A stretch of DNA of 64,000 bases from the NCBI RefSeq assembly GCF_001421565.1, contig NZ_LMKQ01000002.1:496001-560000 (forward strand). Direction: 5' to 3'. Positions 24,248 through 32,951 of the stretch are shown piece after piece. Positions within the stretch are counted from its first letter, which is position 1; every line of letters starts with the position of its first letter. Source of the DNA: Agromyces sp. Leaf222. Its GTDB lineage: Bacteria > Actinomycetota > Actinomycetes > Actinomycetales > Microbacteriaceae. The notes beneath the pieces were generated by a model. The model had not been told where the DNA came from. It saw nothing but the letters and a program-made list of their open reading frames with translations, and did not search any database. The position numbers were made by a program, and so were the translations under genes.

Positions 24248-25567
24248 TCAGGGCAGCGCGGGCAGCTTCTTCGACGACAACCACGCGTCGAACAGCTCGT
24301 CGAGCGGGGCGGGGGAGTACCGCGCCGCATGCGCCCGGAACTCCGCCGTCGTCACCACACCGCCCCGGTGCTCCTCGACCCACGAACGGAGAAGCGCGAA
24401 GAAGCGCTCGTCACCGATCGTCAGCCGGAGGGCGTGCAACGTGCAGGCGCCTCGCTTGTAGACACGGTCGTCGAACATCTGCTCGACTCCCGGGTCGTCG
24501 AGGACGAGGTCGTGAGGCTTGAGACGGAGCGCGAAGTGATGCGCTCGCGCGTGCCGGTCGGCCGTGCGGCCGCCGGAAGCCTCGGACCAGATCCACTCCG
24601 CATAACAGGCGAAGCCCTCGTTGAGCCAGATGTCGCGCCAGCCGGCGACGCCGACGCTGTTGCCGAACCACTGGTGGGAGAGCTCGTGTGCGATGAGCCG
24701 CTCGGAACCGCCGTGTCCGTCGGCGTGGTTCGCGCCGAAGGTCGCCATGCCCTGCGCCTCGATCGGGATCTCCAGTTCGTCATCCGTCACCACGACCGTG
24801 TACGTCGGGAACGGGTAGGGCCCGAAGGCGCTCTGGAACACCTCCAACATGGCGCTGAGCGCCGCGAAGTCGGCGTGCACGTCGAGTTCGAGTGCCGGCG
24901 GATACGCGAGGACGGCATCGACGCCGGCGATGGAATGCCGCTCGACGGCGTACCGCCCGATCTGCACCGTTGCGAGATAGGTAGCCGTCGGCTCGTTCTG
25001 CACGTACGTCCACGACCCGCGGCCTGACGCGACGGAATGATCGACCAGCACGCCGTTCGCGATCACGGTGTAGGCCTGCTCGGTCGTGATCCTGATGCGG
25101 TACCTGGCCTTGTCGGACGGCCGGTCGTTGCAGGGGAACCACGTGGGCGCGCCGGACGGCTGGGATGCCACGAGCACGCCGTCCGTCAGCTCTTCCCACC
25201 CCACGGTGCCCCAGCGGGAGCGCCGCGGGGCGGGCATGCCCGCGTATTCGACCTCGATCGCGAATTCCGTGCCGGGCGCGATGGGCCGCGGCGTCTGGAC
25301 GACCAGGTGGGTCGCCGTCTGCGTGAACCGGGTACGTCGGTCGCCGTCGAGGCGCACCTTCCTGGCGCGGAGGTTCACCAGGTCGAGCGCGATGCTCGTG
25401 AGTCCGGTGACCGCCCGGCCCGAGATGACGGCCGCGGCATCCAGCCGGTTCGTCGAGACCTTGTAGCGGAGGTCGAGGTCGTACGAGTCGACGCGGAACG
25501 CGTCGGTACCCGAGCGTGGGAGGTACCTGTGGGCGGCTGCCGCTGCATCCGGAGCAGGATTCGACAT
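24248..25567 (-). CDS. M1-family zinc metallopeptidase
   Basis: A 439-residue aminopeptidase-like protein. The zinc site is complete: H294-E-L-S-H298 in LIAHELSHQWFGN and, 19 residues on, E317 in LNEGFACYAEW (HExxH-x18-E). EAQGMATFGANH near 273 corresponds to the substrate-binding GxMEN-like loop. No signal peptide is evident. The ATG overlaps the stop of the Pls-type synthetase (ATGA), so the two are cotranslated. In epsilon-poly-lysine producers zinc aminopeptidases that degrade the polymer have been described, so a polymer-trimming or self-protection role is a reasonable inference. Confidence 0.88.
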   Translation of the reverse strand: MSNPAPDAAAAAHRYLPRSGTDAFRVDSYDLDLRYKVSTNRLDAAAVISGRAVTGLTSIALDLVNLRARKVRLDGDRRTRFTQTATHLVVQTPRPIAPGTEFAIEVEYAGMPAPRRSRWGTVGWEELTDGVLVASQPSGAPTWFPCNDRPSDKARYRIRITTEQAYTVIANGVLVDHSVASGRGSWTYVQNEPTATYLATVQIGRYAVERHSIAGVDAVLAYPPALELDVHADFAALSAMLEVFQSAFGPYPFPTYTVVVTDDELEIPIEAQGMATFGANHADGHGGSERLIAHELSHQWFGNSVGVAGWRDIWLNEGFACYAEWIWSEASGGRTADRHARAHHFALRLKPHDLVLDDPGVEQMFDDRVYKRGACTLHALRLTIGDERFFALLRSWVEEHRGGVVTTAEFRAHAARYSPAPLDELFDAWLSSKKLPALP

Positions 25568-28500
25568 CAGCGCCCGTGGTACCGGCCGACGACGACGTCG
25601 CGCCACGGCCCGATCGGGTTGCCGCTCCACCGGGAGCCGACCGGCACGACCTCGCCGCGCATCACGAGCGAGGCGGGACCGACGGTGGCGTTGGCGCCGA
25701 TGCGAGCCGCGGGGAGGATGACGCTGTGCGGCCCGAGCGTGCTGCCGGCGTCGAGTGCGACGGTGTCCATGCTCATGATTCGATCATGGAACAGGTGGGT
25801 CTGCACGACGCACCCGCGGTTGACCGTCGAGGCGTCGCCCAGGCGCACCAGATCGGCCTCGGGCAGCCAGTAGCTGTCGACCCACGCTCCACGACCGATG
25901 GACGCGCCGAGACTGCGCAGCCACCACACGAGGGAGGGGGTACCTGCCGCGGCCTGTGCGAACCAGGGCGCCGCGACCATCTCGGTGAACGTGTCGGAGA
26001 CCTCGCTCCGCCAGACGAACGACGACCAGAGCGGATGCTCCCCGACTCGGATGCGCCCGATGAGGATCCACTTCGCCGCGGTGCTCACGAGCGCGGCCAC
26101 CGCGCCCGCGAGGAGGAGCACGATGCCGCTGAAGAGCGCCGCGAGCAGAGTGCCCCACGCATCAACCGCCCAGGCGAGGGCGATGAGGACGGCGAGCCCG
26201 ATGCCGGTCGTGACGAAGATCGGGACGATGCGCAGGAGCTCCCAGATCGCTCGAGCCACGCGGAGCCCGGTCGGGGGGCGGTAGGTGCGCGACTCGTCGG
26301 TGTTCTGCGCCCGCCTCCGGAGCTTCACGGGAGGGGAGCCGAGCCAGGACGACCCGGCCTTGCCCTTGCGGGGCGCAGCGGAGAGCACCGCCACGAGGCC
26401 GTCGCGAGGCACCCGGTGCCCGGCGACGGCCATGCCGGAGTTGCCGAGGAACGCCCGCGAGCCGATCTCGGCGCGAGCAAGCCGCACGTAGCCGCCTCCG
26501 AGTTCGTACGAGGCGATGAGCGTGTCGTCGGCGAGGAACGCGCCGTCACCGATCGTCGTCATCGTCGGAAGCAGCAGCACCGTCGAGGCCTCGACGTCGC
26601 GCCCGACGCTCGCACCCAGCATCCGGAGCCAGATGGGCGTGAAGAGGCTCGAATAGAGGGGGAAGAGCACCGTGCGCGACAGATCGAGGAGGCGCTCGAT
26701 CGACCATGCCTGCCAGCCCTGCCTTCCGCGAACGGGATGGATTCCGGGCTCGAGGCCGATGCCGAGCGCGCGCACGAGGAGCACCACGAGTGCGGCGAGC
26801 ACGACGCCCGCGAAGAGCGTTGCGGGCACGAGCGCGGCGAACGCCCGAAGCACCGCCGCATCCGGCGACGGGGCGTGGCGGATCGCCGCGGCCACGATCG
26901 CGGCGCCTGCCGCGATGGCGGCGACGGGCACGAGAGACACGACGAGGGATGCCGTGGCGTAGGCGGCGACCCAACGGGTACGGCGCGGCGGGCGCTCCGC
27001 CGGCCACCAGTCGGCCGAGCGGCCGACGCGGACGGCTGGAGACCCGGCCCAGTTCTGCCCAGAGGGCACGCGGCCGAAGACGGAGGACCCCGGCGCGACC
27101 GTCGCCCGCTTTCCGATGCGGGCGCCCGGCATGAGCGATGATCGCGCCCCGACCGTGCTGCCCGCACCGATGCGGATCGGCCCGATGCGCACGTGGTCGC
27201 CGTCGATCCAGTACCCGGCGAGGTCGACCTCGGGTTCGATCGATGCCCCATCGCCGATCGTGAGCATGCCGGTCACCGGTGGCAGCGTGTGCATGTCGAC
27301 ATCGGCCCCGATTCGGGCCCCCAGCGCCCTGGCGTAGTAGGAGATCCAAGGCGCGCCGGCGAGGCTCGCAGCGCCGATCTGATGCGCGACCTGCTCTGCG
27401 AGCCAGAGTCGCAGGTGCACACCGCCGCCCCGGGGGTAGTCGCCCGGCCGGATGTCGACGAGCAGCAGCCGGGCGAAGACGACGGCGATCGCCATGCGTC
27501 CCCACGGCGTCACGAAGACCAGCAGGCCTGCCAGGAGCAGCCAGACGTCGACCTCGGGCAGGAAGTCGAAGCCGCCGATCGGCCGCAGGATCGCGCTCGC
27601 GGTCAGCAGGTACAGCAGCCAGCGCACGCCGTTCAGGATGTACAGGGGAACGCCGAACAGCGTCTGGAGCCATTGCATCGAACGAGGGGTCGGGGCGATC
27701 AGGTGCGTGGAGACCGGCAGGTCGTCCTGATCGGGCTGGTCGGCGACGGCGGCCGCCATCGCGCCGAGGCGCGGGTGCGCGTAGATGTCGGCGACCGTGA
27801 ACTCCGGATCCGTCGCCCGGATCAGCGAGACGAGCTGGGCTGCGGCCAGCGACCCGCCGCCGAGGTCGAAGAAGTTCTCGTCGGGGTCGGTCACCGCCAC
27901 GCCCAGCACGGCCCGCCAATGCTCCGCGAGCATCGCCTCGGACTGGCTGAGGCCGCCTGCCGGAAGGTCGGGATCCGACTCGAGCGGCCACGGAAGAGCC
28001 GCCTTGTCGACCTTGCCCGACGTGCGCGCCGGCAACTCGTCGAGCACTGCGAGCACCGGCACGAGGGCCGCCGGAAGCTCCTCGCGAAGGCGCACGAGCG
28101 CAGCTCCGCGATCGAAGCCGGCGCGGTCGGGCACGGCAAGATAACCGACGAGCACGTCGTTGCCGGTCGGGCTCTTGCGCACCGCGACGGCCGCGGCGGA
28201 GACCCCGTCGAGTTCGTGCAGCGCGGCCTCGATCTCGCCGAGCTCGATGCGTCGACCGCCGACCTTCACCTGGTCGTCGGCGCGTCCCTGGTAGAGGAGC
28301 CCGCCTCGGTCGAAGCGCACGAGGTCACCGCTGCGGTAGGCGCGCTCCCACCCGAGCGTCGGCATCGGCGCGTACTTCTCGGCATCCTTCACCGGATCGA
28401 GGTAGCGGGCGAGGCCGACGCCGCCGATCACGAGTTCGCCGACCTCGCCGTCGCCGACGGGCTCGCCCGAGGCATCCACGACCGCGAGGTCCCAGCCGTC

Positions 28501-29523
28501 GAGCGGGAGGCCGATGCTCACCGGCTCGCCTGCGACGACGGCGGTTCCGCACGCGACGACGGTCGCCTCGGTCGGTCCGTAGGTGTTCCACACCTCGCGG
28601 CCGTCGACCGCGAGACGGTTCACGAGCTCGGGCGGGCAGGCCTCGCCGCCGAAGATGAGCAGTCGGACGCTGTCGAGCGCCTCAGACGGCCAGAGCGCCG
28701 CCAGCGTCGGCACCGTGGAGACCACCGAGATGCGTCGAGCCGCGAGCCACGGGCCGAGGTCGGCGCCGCTGCGCACGAGCGACCGCGGTGCGGGCACGAG
28801 GCAGGCGCCGTTGCGCCAGGCGAGCCACATCTCCTCGCAGGACGCGTCGAACGCCACCGACAGGCCGGCGAGCACCCGGTCCTCGGCGGTGATCGGGTCG
28901 TCGGGTAGGAACAGCCTCGCCTCGGCATCCACGAATGCCGCCGCCGAACGGTGGCGCACGGCCACCCCCTTCGGCGTGCCCGTCGAGCCCGACGTGAAGA
29001 TGATCCAGGCGTCGTCGTCGACGGTCGGGGGTTCGGTCAGCGGCGCGGCCGCGGTGCTCGGGTGGGGTCCGGGGTCGACGAAGAGCGTCGAGTCGACGTC
29101 GAGCGGGCGTGCGGCGGCATCCGCCCCGGCCATGGGCTCGAAGCGCCCGCGTCCCTCGATCACGCCTCGCACCCTGGCCTCGGAGAAGACCAGATCGGCG
29201 CGCTCCTGGGGGTCGTCGGCATCGACGGGAACGTAGGCGGCCCCCGCGACGAGGATGCCGAGGATCGCGACGTAGAGCTCGCGCGAGCCTGACTCCATGC
29301 GCACGCCGACGCGATCGCCTCGGCCGACACCGGATGCCTGCAGGCGCGCGGCGACTGAGATCGCTCGCGCCATGAGCTCCCGATAGCTCAGGGCGCCGAT
29401 GGCGTCCTCGATGGCGGATGCCTCGGGGTGGCGCGCGACCGTGTCGCGAAGGATGTCGACGAGCGTCCGAGCGTCTGGGGCGAACCCCGAGCGGCTGATC
29501 ACCCCACGGCGGAGTTCCGTCAC
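25567..29523 (-). CDS. Pls/PosA-type non-ribosomal peptide synthetase
   Basis: A 1318-residue single-module synthetase. An adenylation domain (about 1-510) has FTSGSTGTPKG at 176, NTYGPTEATV at 313, YRSGDLVRF near 397 and Lys504 in TSGKVDK. Aligned by eye to GrsA, its specificity residues are D226 A227 E230 S269 I290 G292 T314 V322 V323 K504, close to the lysine code DAESIGSVCK. A PCP domain follows (FFDLGGGSLAAAQ, Ser558). The rest has transmembrane segments near 630-690, 852-920 and 1095-1165, interleaved with three hexapeptide-repeat, left-handed-beta-helix-like regions. There is no standard C or TE domain, as in epsilon-poly-lysine synthetase. The GTG start has AGAGGAG six bases upstream. 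Confidence 0.88.
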   Translation of the reverse strand: MTELRRGVISRSGFAPDARTLVDILRDTVARHPEASAIEDAIGALSYRELMARAISVAARLQASGVGRGDRVGVRMESGSRELYVAILGILVAGAAYVPVDADDPQERADLVFSEARVRGVIEGRGRFEPMAGADAAARPLDVDSTLFVDPGPHPSTAAAPLTEPPTVDDDAWIIFTSGSTGTPKGVAVRHRSAAAFVDAEARLFLPDDPITAEDRVLAGLSVAFDASCEEMWLAWRNGACLVPAPRSLVRSGADLGPWLAARRISVVSTVPTLAALWPSEALDSVRLLIFGGEACPPELVNRLAVDGREVWNTYGPTEATVVACGTAVVAGEPVSIGLPLDGWDLAVVDASGEPVGDGEVGELVIGGVGLARYLDPVKDAEKYAPMPTLGWERAYRSGDLVRFDRGGLLYQGRADDQVKVGGRRIELGEIEAALHELDGVSAAAVAVRKSPTGNDVLVGYLAVPDRAGFDRGAALVRLREELPAALVPVLAVLDELPARTSGKVDKAALPWPLESDPDLPAGGLSQSEAMLAEHWRAVLGVAVTDPDENFFDLGGGSLAAAQLVSLIRATDPEFTVADIYAHPRLGAMAAAVADQPDQDDLPVSTHLIAPTPRSMQWLQTLFGVPLYILNGVRWLLYLLTASAILRPIGGFDFLPEVDVWLLLAGLLVFVTPWGRMAIAVVFARLLLVDIRPGDYPRGGGVHLRLWLAEQVAHQIGAASLAGAPWISYYARALGARIGADVDMHTLPPVTGMLTIGDGASIEPEVDLAGYWIDGDHVRIGPIRIGAGSTVGARSSLMPGARIGKRATVAPGSSVFGRVPSGQNWAGSPAVRVGRSADWWPAERPPRRTRWVAAYATASLVVSLVPVAAIAAGAAIVAAAIRHAPSPDAAVLRAFAALVPATLFAGVVLAALVVLLVRALGIGLEPGIHPVRGRQGWQAWSIERLLDLSRTVLFPLYSSLFTPIWLRMLGASVGRDVEASTVLLLPTMTTIGDGAFLADDTLIASYELGGGYVRLARAEIGSRAFLGNSGMAVAGHRVPRDGLVAVLSAAPRKGKAGSSWLGSPPVKLRRRAQNTDESRTYRPPTGLRVARAIWELLRIVPIFVTTGIGLAVLIALAWAVDAWGTLLAALFSGIVLLLAGAVAALVSTAAKWILIGRIRVGEHPLWSSFVWRSEVSDTFTEMVAAPWFAQAAAGTPSLVWWLRSLGASIGRGAWVDSYWLPEADLVRLGDASTVNRGCVVQTHLFHDRIMSMDTVALDAGSTLGPHSVILPAARIGANATVGPASLVMRGEVVPVGSRWSGNPIGPWRDVVVGRYHGR

Positions 29524-29609
29524 TTCAAGCTCCTCTGACCCGCGCTGCGGGAACGGTGGACGTGGCGGCCGACCCTATCCGGGGCAGGTTATGCGGAGGT
29601 GAACGACGT

Positions 29610-30095
29610 TCAGGACCGGCCGAGCGCGTCGAGGAGCGCGGCCTTGTTCATGCGCGAGTACCCGGGGACGGCGCGCTGCTTCGCCTCGTCGCGCAACTCG
29701 CGGAAGTTGGGCTCAGACTGAGCCGGTGCGGCACTCGCGTCGACCACCTCGACGACGTCGATCACCTCGACGACCTCGACCAGGTCGACCTGTGGGTCAG
29801 GCAGGGTGGTCGTCTGCGAGAGCCGGGCCTCGGTGAAGTCCTCGGACTCCTGCGCGAGCGCTGCGGCCGACACGGCGACGGCCGCGGCCTTCTGGAGCTT
29901 GCGGCTCGCGCGGTCGACGCGCTTGGCGGACTTCGCCGTCAGCTTGGTGAGGGCGACGACCTCGGCGTCGAGCTTCTTCACGCGCCGCTTCGACGCGCGA
30001 TCGAGCTTCCGGACCGCCTTCGTCGCCTCGTCGACCGCGTCGCGGGCCTTCGAGATCGCCTTCTTCGCTGCCTTCTCGACCTTCTTCGGTGCCAC
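29610..30095 (-). CDS. Lys/Ala-rich protein with Rho-N-like C-terminal domain
   Basis: A 161-residue protein. Residues 1-85 are Lys/Ala/Arg-rich and helical, recalling histone H1-like or coiled-coil DNA-binding tails (KKVEKAAKKAISKARDAVDE). An acidic Val/Glu/Asp stretch near 100-120 (VDLVEVVEVIDVVEVVDAS) follows. The last 30 residues (FRELRDEAKQRAVPGYSRMN then KAALLDAL) match the Rho termination factor N-terminal (SAP-like) motif. It may bind nucleic acid, but the role is unknown. GGAGG precedes the ATG at 30095. Confidence 0.75.
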   Translation of the reverse strand: MAPKKVEKAAKKAISKARDAVDEATKAVRKLDRASKRRVKKLDAEVVALTKLTAKSAKRVDRASRKLQKAAAVAVSAAALAQESEDFTEARLSQTTTLPDPQVDLVEVVEVIDVVEVVDASAAPAQSEPNFRELRDEAKQRAVPGYSRMNKAALLDALGRS

Positions 30096-30207
30096 GGCAT
30101 CCTCCTTCGATCGCGCGCATCCGCGGTGCGAACGCCTTCGACGACCCTACCGCTGCGTCGATCCGGCCCGCCGGTGACGTCCGGCGGGGACGCGCCCGTC
30201 GGCGGAA

Positions 30208-30213
30208 TACGAT
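30208..30213 (+). promoter_or_regulatory. -10 box TACGAT, leaderless start of the 30220 gene
   Basis: TACGAT ends six bases before the ATG at 30220, with no Shine-Dalgarno sequence in the gap. Confidence 0.5.
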
Positions 30214-30219
30214 GAACGG

Positions 30220-30726
30220 ATGACCCAGTTCACGGTGCGACCGGCTCGCACCAGCGATGTGCCGCACATCATCGCGCTCGTCGAACCCCTCGTCGCCCGA
30301 CGCATCCTGCTCGGCAAGGAGCGCGTCGACCTGTACGGCGCGATCCAGGAGTTCCGGGTGGCCGAGCTCGTCGAGACCGGGGAGGTCGTCGGCGCGGGCG
30401 CCCTGCATGCCATGTGGGAGGACCTCGGCGAGGTGCGCACCCTCGTGGTCGCCGACGCCTGGCTCGGACACGGGGTGGGGCATGCGCTGGTCGACCGGCT
30501 CGTCGACGACGCGCGCGCGCTCGGTCTGAGCAGGCTCTTCTGCCTGACCTTCGAGGTCGACTTCTTCGCCCGCCACGGCTTCGTCGACATGGGTGCGGAG
30601 ACCGTGGCGCCCGAGGTCTACGCCGAACTCGTGCGCTCGCATGACGACGGCGTCGCCGAGTTCCTCGACCTCGCCCGCGTGAAGCAGAACACGCTCGGCA
30701 ACACTCGCATGCTGAAGACCCTCTGA
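30220..30726 (+). CDS. Amino-acid N-acetyltransferase (short ArgA type)
   Basis: A 168-residue GNAT protein. RPARTSDVPHIIALVEPLVA at the start, EFRVAELVETGEVVGAGALH, EDLGEVRTLVVADAWLGHGV and GHALVDRLVDDARALGLSRL (acetyl-CoA loop), then LTFEVDFFARHGFVDMG, match the short amino-acid N-acetyltransferases that make N-acetylglutamate for arginine synthesis, such as the mycobacterial single-domain ArgA. It lacks the kinase-like domain of classical ArgA. The gene stands alone, so its link to arginine rests on similarity. Confidence 0.85.
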   Translation: MTQFTVRPARTSDVPHIIALVEPLVARRILLGKERVDLYGAIQEFRVAELVETGEVVGAGALHAMWEDLGEVRTLVVADAWLGHGVGHALVDRLVDDARALGLSRLFCLTFEVDFFARHGFVDMGAETVAPEVYAELVRSHDDGVAEFLDLARVKQNTLGNTRMLKTL

Positions 30727-30789
30727 ACGGCGCGTGATCGGGCATTTCGGCGCGCCGAGCGCGCGCCGCCGGCATCCGTCGACCGGTCG

Positions 30790-30795
30790 TACCCT
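30790..30795 (+). promoter_or_regulatory. -10 box TACCCT, leaderless start of the 30802 gene
   Basis: TACCCT ends six bases before the ATG at 30802. A GTG at 30796 directly after the box would be too close to a transcription start, which favours the ATG. Confidence 0.5.
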
Positions 30796-30801
30796 GTGAG
30801 C

Positions 30802-31437
30802 ATGTCGACGAATCAGACACCGGCACGACGGCCATCGCCGCAGGTGTTCCGTCGCCGACGGCTGGTCGTGCTGCTGGGGCTCATCGCCGTGGTCGTCGCC
30901 GTCGTGCTCATCATCGTGCGGCCGGGCGGTGCCCAGGGCGAGCCCGACAAGAACGGCGCGCCCGAGAGCTCGGCGCCCGCCGCGTCACCAGCCACGACGA
31001 TCCCGACCGAGGCGGTCGCCGCCGACGGCGACCCGTGCTCGCCCGAGCAGATCACGGTCGAACCCATCACCGACAAGACCGTGTACGAAGCCGGGGAGCA
31101 GCCGCAGCTGTCGGTCACGATCACGAACACCGGCCGCAACGTGTGCGTGCTGAATGCGGGCACCGGTGCGCAGGTGTTCACGGTGACCAGCGGCGAGGAG
31201 CAGTACTGGGTCTCGACCGACTGCCAGAGCGACCAGGTCGACGCCGAGGTGTCGCTGACGCCCGGCACGCCCGTGAGCTCGGCGGCTCCGATCGTGTGGG
31301 ACCGCACGCGATCGGCGCCCGACACCTGCGAGGGTGCGCGCGAGACGGTTCCGGCCGGCGGCGCGTCGTACCACCTCTCGGTCTCGGTCGACGGATTCCA
31401 GAACGACGACCTGACGAAGCAGTTCCAGCTGTACTGA
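30802..31437 (+). CDS. Membrane-anchored exported protein, unknown
   Basis: A 211-residue protein with a basic N-terminus (RRPSPQVFRRRR), one transmembrane helix (LVVLLGLIAVVVAVVLIIV), a Pro/Ser/Ala linker and an extracellular beta-sandwich-like domain (YEAGEQPQLSVTITNTGRNV). Four cysteines in the outer domain (DPCSPEQ, NVCVLN, TDCQSD, DTCEG) could form two disulfides. DUF4232-like proteins have a similar layout, but I cannot assign a family. An alternative GTG at 30796 would add two residues. It is convergent with the desaturase, 13 bases away. Confidence 0.78.
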   Translation: MSTNQTPARRPSPQVFRRRRLVVLLGLIAVVVAVVLIIVRPGGAQGEPDKNGAPESSAPAASPATTIPTEAVAADGDPCSPEQITVEPITDKTVYEAGEQPQLSVTITNTGRNVCVLNAGTGAQVFTVTSGEEQYWVSTDCQSDQVDAEVSLTPGTPVSSAAPIVWDRTRSAPDTCEGARETVPAGGASYHLSVSVDGFQNDDLTKQFQLY

Positions 31438-31450
31438 CCCGACCACCCGG

Positions 31451-32605
31451 TCAGGTCGGCGCGCCGCTCGTCGTGGGCGGCGCCGTGCTCGTCACGGTGA
31501 CCGTGCCCGGGACCTGCCGCTGCGCCAGGAGCGGGCACTCGAACGGGTCGCGCTCACCGAGGCCGACGCGGTTGATGTACCGGAACACGATGACGTAGGA
31601 ACGCCAGAGGGTCGTCTGCGCGTACGGCACCTCGTGCTCGCGCAGGTACTGCGCGACCAATGGCGCGGCGCGGCGCAGGTGCGGGCGCGGCATCGACGGG
31701 AAGAGGTGGTGCTCGATCTGGTAGTTGAGCCCGCCCATGGCGAAGTCGAGCACGCGGTTGCCCCGGATGTTCCGGCTCATGAGCACCTGGCGTCGGAGGA
31801 AGTCGAGCTTCATGTCGGCCGGAACCAGCGGCATGCCCTTGTGGTTCGGCGCGAACGACACCCCCATGTAGAAGCCGAACAGCCCGAGCTGGATCGCCAG
31901 GAAGACGACGGCCCGATCGGGCGAGAGCACCAAGAACACGAGCGTCAGGTATCCGACGATGCGCACGACGAGGAAGACGATCTCGATCGGACGCCGCGCG
32001 ACGTGTTCGCGCTGGAAGACCCGGTGCACGCTCGACGCGTGCAGTGAGAGTCCCTCGAGCAGCAGGATCGGGTAGAAGAAGGCCCCCTGGTGCGCCATGG
32101 TCCATCGCAGGAGGGCGGGCCGTCGCTCCGCGGCCTGGGCGGGCGTGAAGGCGATGACGGGCAGATCGATGTCGGGGTCGACGCCGATCCGATTGGGGTT
32201 GGCATGGTGACGGGTGTGCTTGTGCTGCCACCATCCGTAGCTCATGCCGACGAAGAGGTCGCCGAGGATCAGGCTGGTCCAGTCGTTCCAGCGGCCGGAG
32301 CGGAAGATCTGCCGGTGCGCCGCGTCGTGGCCGAGGAACGCGGTCTGCGTGAACAGGAACGCGAACACGGCGGCCGTGAACATCTGCCACCAGGAGTCGC
32401 CGATCCAGATGAACACGGCGATGGTGCCCCCGATCAGCAGCGGCACCGCCGACAGCTTGGTCCAGTAGTACCCGTACCGCCGGCGCATCAGCCCCGCGGA
32501 CTTCACCAGTTTCGCGAGATCGGTGAAGTCGCTGTTCGCTCCCGTGGTGCGAGCGGCCGCCCGCTTGCCGTGTGTCGTGATCAGACGTCCTGCGTCCATC
32601 GACAT
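31451..32605 (-). CDS. Membrane fatty-acid (acyl-CoA) desaturase
   Basis: A 384-residue di-iron membrane enzyme that introduces a double bond in acyl chains. The three histidine boxes are complete: GHDAAH near residue 91, WQHKHTRHHANPN near 125 and NYQIEHHLFPSMPR near 305. The Gln-Ile-Glu-His-His form of box 3 is that of delta-5/delta-6 'front-end'-like desaturases. Hydrophobic helices lie near 48-85 and 205-245. AGGAGG lies eight bases before the ATG at 32605 and fixes the start. Such enzymes often serve cold adaptation of the membrane. Confidence 0.92.
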   Translation of the reverse strand: MSMDAGRLITTHGKRAAARTTGANSDFTDLAKLVKSAGLMRRRYGYYWTKLSAVPLLIGGTIAVFIWIGDSWWQMFTAAVFAFLFTQTAFLGHDAAHRQIFRSGRWNDWTSLILGDLFVGMSYGWWQHKHTRHHANPNRIGVDPDIDLPVIAFTPAQAAERRPALLRWTMAHQGAFFYPILLLEGLSLHASSVHRVFQREHVARRPIEIVFLVVRIVGYLTLVFLVLSPDRAVVFLAIQLGLFGFYMGVSFAPNHKGMPLVPADMKLDFLRRQVLMSRNIRGNRVLDFAMGGLNYQIEHHLFPSMPRPHLRRAAPLVAQYLREHEVPYAQTTLWRSYVIVFRYINRVGLGERDPFECPLLAQRQVPGTVTVTSTAPPTTSGAPT

Positions 32606-32951
32606 GACGCACCTCCTCCATGCCCGCAGTCGGGGCACTCGTGGAGACCGGGATCTGCACCGACCGTCGAACGCGCTGTCTGGGGATGCCGTAGACGAGC
32701 ATGCCGATGAAGGGGACGATCCCGATCACTGCCAGCCAGAGGAGGCCTTCGAAGACGAACCCGACGATCGCCGGCGTCGCACGTGCGACGAGGAGTACGG
32801 CGATCGCGGTCCACTTGATCTGAGGCTACGCCGAAGATGAGGAATGCTCTGGAACTGGCAGCAACCTCACATGCGACGGGCGAGGCGCCTGCCCGGTGTC
32901 GAGCGGCCGGCGCGCGGCATGCGCTCGTGATCGGCTGGGTACGCTGGTGGG
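32606..32951. other. 346-base gap with a possible degenerate small membrane ORF
   Basis: No complete gene is seen. On the minus strand from about 32818 down to 32676 a frame reads IKWTAIAVLLVARATPAIVG then FVFEGLLWLAVIGIVPFIGM and LVYGIPRQR, which looks like a small two-segment membrane protein. It has no ATG or GTG at its beginning: the preceding in-frame stop is TAG near 32830, and the first GTG (32729) lies inside the second hydrophobic stretch. It may be a decayed gene or use a non-standard start. The rest of the gap holds the promoter of the 32952 gene and the desaturase leader. Confidence 0.35.
32940..32945 (+). promoter_or_regulatory. -10 box TACGCT, leaderless start of the 32952 gene
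   Basis: TACGCT ends six bases before the ATG at 32952. The intervening GGTGGG is too close to the ATG to act as a ribosome binding site. Confidence 0.5.

Noticed and set aside
25567..29523. Reading the synthetase as a conventional multi-module NRPS or as a carnitine/acyl-CoA ligase
   Set aside because: There is one A and one PCP domain, no HHxxxDG condensation motif, no thioesterase, and the C-terminal half is membrane helices and hexapeptide repeats as in Pls.
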